64,000 nt of DNA from Candidatus Bathyarchaeota archaeon (lineage in GTDB: Archaea > Thermoproteota > Bathyarchaeia > 40CM-2-53-6): positions 43,746 to 107,745 of the forward strand of contig VBBQ01000026.1 in the NCBI GenBank assembly GCA_005888755.1, in the 5' to 3' direction. Under the pieces are notes generated by a model, which was not told the DNA's origin, made no database searches, and saw only the letters and a list, made by a program, of their open reading frames with translations. Positions 60,475 to 64,000 of this stretch are shown here, piece after piece (positions within the stretch are counted from its first letter, which is position 1; each line of letters begins with the position of its first letter). The position numbers were made by a program, and so were the translations under genes.

Positions 60475-61440
60475 TCATGAGTGTCCTAGTATCCGGTGCG
60501 TCTTGTACGGCTCTTCCAGCCTTTTCATATCATCATCCGAGAGTTGAACGTCCAGAGAACCAACCGCTTCCTCGAGATGCTCGACTTTGGTAGCGCCAAT
60601 GATTGGCGCGCTTACGCCTTTGTGCAATAACCACGCAAGAGCTACCTGGGCAGTTGTCGCTCCTTTCTCCTTTGCGACCTCTTCGGCGCGTTCCACAACG
60701 TCAAAGTCTTCGGGACGGAAGAACCTCTCCGCGAAGTACTTGTCAGTCTTGTATCTCGACGAGCTAGGCGTCTTTCCGCGCCGGTATCTTCCGGTTAGGA
60801 ATCCTCTTGCTAAAGGGCTCCAGGGGATCAAGCCTATTCCTTGATCCTTGCATAATGGAATCATCTCTCGTTCTTCTTCTCGATAGCATAGGTTGTAGTG
60901 GTTTTGCATTGAGACAAATCGCGCGATCCCGAATTGGTCGCTAGTGAGTAGTGCTTTGGCGAACTGCCAGGCCCACATGCTAGACGCGCCGATGTACCCG
61001 ACGGTTCCTTGTCGGACCAGATCGTTCAGTGCAAGGAGTGTTTCTTCGATTGGTGTCGCATGATCCCACCGATGAATCTGGTAAAGGTCGATCCTGTCAG
61101 TCTGTAGCCGCTTGACGGACTTTCTCACTTGTTGAAGTATATGGTATCGTGATAGCCCCTCTTTGTTTGGACCTTCGCCGACTTTCAGTCGGACTTTGGT
61201 TGCTATGACAACATCGTCTCGTTGATTTTTCAGGAGCTCGCCCACTATCATCTCGGATCGTCCGTTGGAATAGAGATTGGCGGTGTCGAAGAAATTTACT
61301 CCGAGATCGAGTGCTCGTCTCACTATCGCCCTTGCCTCGTCGATCTCGACCATCCATTCCTCCGTGTTCCCGAAGGACATTGTACCAAGGCAAATCCGGG
61401 AGACCTCTAGACCGGTAGATCCCAGCTTCGTGTACTGCAT
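60475..61440 (-). CDS. Aldo/keto reductase
   Basis: The product is 321 residues from ATG 61440 (YTKLGSTGLEVSRICLGTMS). It has the catalytic set Asp/Tyr (FFDTANLYSNGRSE), Lys (VVIATKVRLKVGEG) and His (DLYQIHRWDHATPIEE), and the NADP loop IPLCKDQGIGLIPWSPLARG. The frame begins at 61524 but the added 28 residues are not family-like. It belongs to the AKR12/yeast-AAD-like group that reduces aldehydes. It lies downstream of SRP RNA on the same strand. Confidence 0.92.
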   Translation of the reverse strand: MQYTKLGSTGLEVSRICLGTMSFGNTEEWMVEIDEARAIVRRALDLGVNFFDTANLYSNGRSEMIVGELLKNQRDDVVIATKVRLKVGEGPNKEGLSRYHILQQVRKSVKRLQTDRIDLYQIHRWDHATPIEETLLALNDLVRQGTVGYIGASSMWAWQFAKALLTSDQFGIARFVSMQNHYNLCYREEEREMIPLCKDQGIGLIPWSPLARGFLTGRYRRGKTPSSSRYKTDKYFAERFFRPEDFDVVERAEEVAKEKGATTAQVALAWLLHKGVSAPIIGATKVEHLEEAVGSLDVQLSDDDMKRLEEPYKTHRILGHS

Positions 61441-61717
61441 TGCAATCAACGAAGATTCGATAATCGCGATCGCGTTTAAGCGTTCAATGAATCGTATTAG
61501 AGCTACTAGGCTCAAAGAGGGCACGAGAGGTTTTAGGGATATTCACCGAGACCAATCAGAACTCAGGGGGTCGAGCCAACACTTACTGAAAAGACTTTGA
61601 AGTCACGGATACTCAATTTCGGGGATAGGCACTCAGTCCTTCGGACCAGATTCTTGAGCAGACCCCACCCCCGGGAGGCCCAGAACCAAACTAACGAACA
61701 ACAGTCGGACGAAATGC

Positions 61718-62047
61718 AAAAGGCGGTAGTGGCGTCCTCTGGTGATGGGCATCTCTTCCAGGCACGGTGTCCTAGCTGTTTTCTCCACCCTGGGATCCCA
61801 CCTGCGTCGAACGTCGACCTTACGACTGCTCCCTTCCGGGCCTCGCCGGATTCGACCGTGAGCAGGTAGCAACCCTCCCTTCAGAGAGCGCTCCCACGCC
61901 GCCGACCTGGTGGGGCAGGATGTCATGGTAGACAACCGGGTCTTCTGCCTGGTCGAGGTTGCCGCTCGCCAAGGTTAACGGGCTCCCGCATAGGTCGATT
62001 TCGGGTTACAGGAAACGACCGGCTTCCCAGCCCCCCACCACCGCCCA
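61718..62047 (-). ncRNA. Archaeal signal-recognition-particle (7S) RNA
   Basis: Read on the minus strand it contains the Alu-domain CTGTAACCCGAAATCGACC and the helix-8 signature GAGGCCCGGAAGGGAGCAG. The 5' end GGCGGTGGTGG pairs over 11 positions with 3' CCACTACCGCC (helix 1). CCAGGCA/TGCCTGG and CGGTTGTC/GGACACCG pair as helix 5. A poly-T tail ends near 61718. A TATA box at 62069-62078 lies about 25 nt upstream of the inferred 5' end. About 330 nt, typical for archaea. Confidence 0.93.
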
Positions 62048-62189
62048 AACCGTCAGCGGCGAACACTCGATATAAGAATGGTGCCCCGACGATGAAGCAA
62101 ACGAGAACGATTACGGCAGTAGTTGCGAGTGCGACAACTCGGGCGAAACGGCTGTTTGGATCCACTAGCCAATCCGATCGACCCGGCAT
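61923..62189 (-). CDS. Doubtful ORF over the SRP RNA promoter, possible one-helix membrane protein
   Basis: ATG 62189 opens a frame with MPGRSDWLVDPNSRFARVVA followed by a hydrophobic helix (LATTAVIVLVCFIVGAPFLY). It then runs through Gly-rich sequence into the SRP RNA. The first 50 codons look protein-like; the rest is translation of RNA-gene sequence. If real, gene and RNA overlap. Confidence 0.25.
   Translation of the reverse strand: MPGRSDWLVDPNSRFARVVALATTAVIVLVCFIVGAPFLYRVFAADGLGGGGGLGSRSFPVTRNRPMREPVNLGERQPRPGRRPGCLP
62069..62078 (-). promoter_or_regulatory. TATA box of SRP RNA
   Basis: TTCTTATATCG on the minus strand lies about 25 nt upstream of the start of SRP RNA helix 1. Confidence 0.65.
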
Positions 62190-62252
62190 GATATGGTATT
62201 GACACTTGGATAGTAAGAGGGGATATTAGAGAAGATGTCCGGATAGGTCACT

Positions 62253-62441
62253 GTGAAAGAGCGAAGTAGGACACTTCCACCGAAACTGAAGCAGATTTCA
62301 GATGACATAAACGAAGCTCTCAAGGAAGCGAAGAAGATCAGAGAGCTAACCATCCAGGAGGAAGTTGTTGTTGAGCTGGACAAAGTGAACGAGGCTTTGG
62401 AACAGGCAAAGAGACAGATCGCGAGAATGCTCCAGAAGTAG
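62253..62441 (+). CDS. Small coiled-coil protein (62 aa)
   Basis: The frame starts at GTG 62253 and encodes charged heptads (ISDDINEALKEAKKIRELTI, EEVVVELDKVNEALEQAKRQ) ending in MLQK. It is predicted to be an all-helical coiled coil. No family recognised. It is divergent from the 62189 frame. Confidence 0.5.
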   Translation: MKERSRTLPPKLKQISDDINEALKEAKKIRELTIQEEVVVELDKVNEALEQAKRQIARMLQK

Positions 62442-62816
62442 AAAGAACACAGGCCATTGGGAATCGCCAGGGCGACGCAGCGAGAATTGCTGATTCTCTT
62501 TCTATTTGCGATGAAGCCACTCGTAGACGAATTAGGGTCACGTCTGGAAAGGTTGTCGTTCGGCTCCATGACTGAGAGAGGGTTCTCTCATTGGCTTAGT
62601 TGGGCGCCAAAGGCGTCTGCTTGGTTTGCAAGCTGAACCCAATCCGAAAGCTCCCAAGTGGCAAAGACCCGAGAACCCCCATATTCAGGTAGCGGTTTGT
62701 AACCAACCGAGTGCCCATCCGATGGTCAGATCCGAGAATGAGCATGATGAAAAAAAATCGAGAAATTGGAAGACCTTGGGAGAAGGTCCAAGAAGGGACT
62801 CTTCCTTGTTTAGGGA
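62442..62816. other. Stretch without a supported gene
   Basis: Open frames here lack start signals or family motifs and no RNA fold was recognised. I see no copy of the intergenic repeat family. A run of A's near 62749 could end the plus-strand transcript from 62253. Confidence 0.4.
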
Positions 62817-62963
62817 TTAGTATCTTCGATGTTTCTGGAAACAGTCCCTACAGTATACTGGTTTCCCCGATGTTGGTTTGAAAGGAACCTCTGTCTCCTT
62901 TCCACAATCGGCACAAGTTGCTTTGTGCATTTCTCTAGGACCGCCAAAATTTCCTCGGCTCAC
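62817..62963 (-). CDS. CxxC zinc-ribbon small protein (48 aa)
   Basis: The frame reads from GTG 62961-62963 with AGGAGGTGT about 10 nt upstream. The product is MHKATCADCGKETEVPFKPT, then GKPVYCRDCFQKHRRY (numbered from the internal Met). This is the well-known archaeal/bacterial zinc ribbon with CxDCGK...YCRxC spacing, probably binding nucleic acid. It is too short for most gene calling but unmistakable. Upstream TATA candidates lie near 62990-63020 on the minus strand. Confidence 0.85.
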   Translation of the reverse strand: MSRGNFGGPREMHKATCADCGKETEVPFKPTSGKPVYCRDCFQKHRRY

Positions 62964-63158
62964 CTGACTATTACACCTCCTAGCAGCTATAAACGGGGTG
63001 CTTTGCTGCTCTACTTATAGAGCTTAGCAAACATGTCAAGAGTTAGGCCATAATCGGCTATGAGAATCTGAATTTTCCGTCACCCTTATCTTAGAATAAA
63101 TCGGTGTGGCTCAACCTTCCATATGTAGCGCAGTTGAGACTGATGGGGACTGCTGCGT

Positions 63159-64000
63159 CTACATTGTTAGAGGAGGGGGCTTGTCGCTCCGTTTCTCCTC
63201 TGGGAGATTGGCCCATTCCAGAAATTCCTTGCTAGGCTTCTCCACTTCGTAGAGCCTTTGTCTCTTACACTCCAACGGCTTTGGCGCCCTCTCTAAGAGC
63301 TCGGATGCAGTCAAGAGCTTGTGGCTGGCATTCTCAGCTGATTTTCTGACTGGCTCGAGGAACTCGTACCATCCTTCATCTCGTAATAGATGATGGTCAA
63401 TCACCACGAGAGGAATACTCTCGAGGATCCTTTTCATATTCCGAGTGGCAGTTCGAAAGAACTCGTCACTAATTCGATATCCTTGAAGGTAGGTTGGCGG
63501 GCCTCCCATTATCAGCAAGTGAGGTTTCTCCTTTAGAATCAGACTAACGGTTTCTTCTACGACGGGTCCTTGAACATCGGGCGCGAAAAACACCTTCTCC
63601 CTTGCCTTCTCGATAATGCAGGGCAACACCCATCCCAGCTCTGACTCGCCTTCCCCATGAGGAACGGGACTCGGAAATCTAAGCTTGGTTCTACCGAACT
63701 CGAAGCTTCTCGCGTCTGCAGCCTCGAAATTCTCCGCTAGCTTTTCTGTGGCTTGGCGAAACATCCAACCGCGCCTTCTCTGCGCTGTGTTGATCTTTCG
63801 ACGGCTGTCCTTGGCAAATACGATCTTTCCTTTGTAGATTCGTTCGAAGGATTTCGGACTGCTCCCCAGCCAGACAGGGTCTACGAAATTCGGTGTGTGA
63901 TGATCATGATGGTAGTGGGAGATCGTTACGACCTTTGCCTTGTCTGCTGCTTCCTCGATCCTTTTCCTGGCCTCATCCCGCGCTTGGAATTCCCTTGGAT
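63159..64000 (-). CDS. Metallo-beta-lactamase-fold hydrolase, UPF0282-like (5' end beyond window)
   Basis: Reading from 63998 the frame stays open to the stop at 63159, about 280 codons without its start. It contains the metal motif SHYHHDHHTPNFVDP, ELGWVLPCIIEKAREKVFFA, DVQGPVV, MGGPPTYLQGYRIS and VVIDHHLLRDEGW. The set of His/Asp ligands and the order fit archaeal UPF0282 proteins, zinc hydrolases of unknown substrate. The rest of the N-terminus is outside the window. Confidence 0.85.
   Translation of the reverse strand, partial: PREFQARDEARKRIEEAADKAKVVTISHYHHDHHTPNFVDPVWLGSSPKSFERIYKGKIVFAKDSRRKINTAQRRRGWMFRQATEKLAENFEAADARSFEFGRTKLRFPSPVPHGEGESELGWVLPCIIEKAREKVFFAPDVQGPVVEETVSLILKEKPHLLIMGGPPTYLQGYRISDEFFRTATRNMKRILESIPLVVIDHHLLRDEGWYEFLEPVRKSAENASHKLLTASELLERAPKPLECKRQRLYEVEKPSKEFLEWANLPEEKRSDKPPPLTM

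Noticed and set aside
62165-62569. 134-aa minus-strand frame
   Set aside because: Overlaps the coiled-coil gene antisense; Ser/Ile/Phe-rich with no motif.
1-64000. CRISPR arrays, rRNA genes, IS elements with transposase
   Set aside because: I found no regularly spaced direct repeats, no rRNA signature and no transposase or integrase motifs.

Overview
This 64 kb window is archaeal chromosome. The evidence is direct: an archaeal-type uS7, aEF1-beta next to a dual zinc-finger protein, a Cdc48/VCP AAA ATPase, a HerA-NurA pair, an archaeal SRP RNA with its own TATA box, short leaders behind TATA boxes, and two tRNA genes that each carry two small introns. The tRNA introns and gene content fit a TACK-group lineage (Thermoproteota, for example a Nitrososphaeria- or Bathyarchaeia-like soil archaeon). 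I infer this and cannot place it further. Many genes look acquired from bacteria: MFS, ABC and metal P-type pumps, a QueA-like enzyme, SseB, DUF4287, VOC and RibD-like proteins, and Ku/LigD.

Layout. 0-9.8 kb holds accessory genes: a zinc-ribbon membrane protein cut by the window edge, an exported alpha/beta hydrolase, a Gfo/Idh oxidoreductase, a YHS protein, a RibD-like reductase, a secreted beta-helix protein and an ABC exporter. 9.8-17.9 kb has a heavy-metal P1B ATPase with an unusual CPD motif, exported and membrane proteins, an MFS exporter, a frameshifted nucleotidyltransferase and an LLM-class oxidoreductase. 18.0-20.5 kb is a compact three-gene operon: a SufR-like regulator with three cysteines, an SDR and a divergent QueA-like protein, with an inverted repeat in front. 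20.6-27.4 kb contains a nucleotidyltransferase, decayed sseB and DUF4287 genes and a 1320-residue secreted phosphoesterase. 27.4-35.5 kb has a gluzincin-like peptidase, LarC beside an ECF-S-like membrane protein, and small zinc and membrane proteins.

35.5-38.2 kb is a four-gene KaiC-type operon (membrane protein, KaiC ATPase, winged helix, helical protein) with a divergent paralogue of the helical protein. 38.7-43.8 kb is core-like: PhoU-type regulator, thioredoxin, Cdc48, winged-helix proteins, aEF1-beta. 44.7-47.5 kb is a complete bacterial-style NHEJ set split over three genes (ligase, Ku, polymerase). The two intron-bearing tRNA genes follow (Ile-GAT and Ala-CGC). NurA and HerA at 51-55 kb form a DNA-end-processing pair 4 kb further on. 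The right end carries uS7, an S9 peptidase, a DipZ-like thioredoxin, an aldo/keto reductase, SRP RNA, a tiny zinc-ribbon protein and a metallo-beta-lactamase-fold protein cut by the edge.

Between genes, a roughly 200-350 bp repeat family occurs at least seven times (15.6, 22.2, 27.1, 38.3, 44.3, 44.6 and 51.1 kb). Five of the seven copies sit where two genes converge. No annotated gene explains it, and it is the clearest undescribed element here, together with the regulator-SDR-QueA-like operon and the KaiC-type operon.
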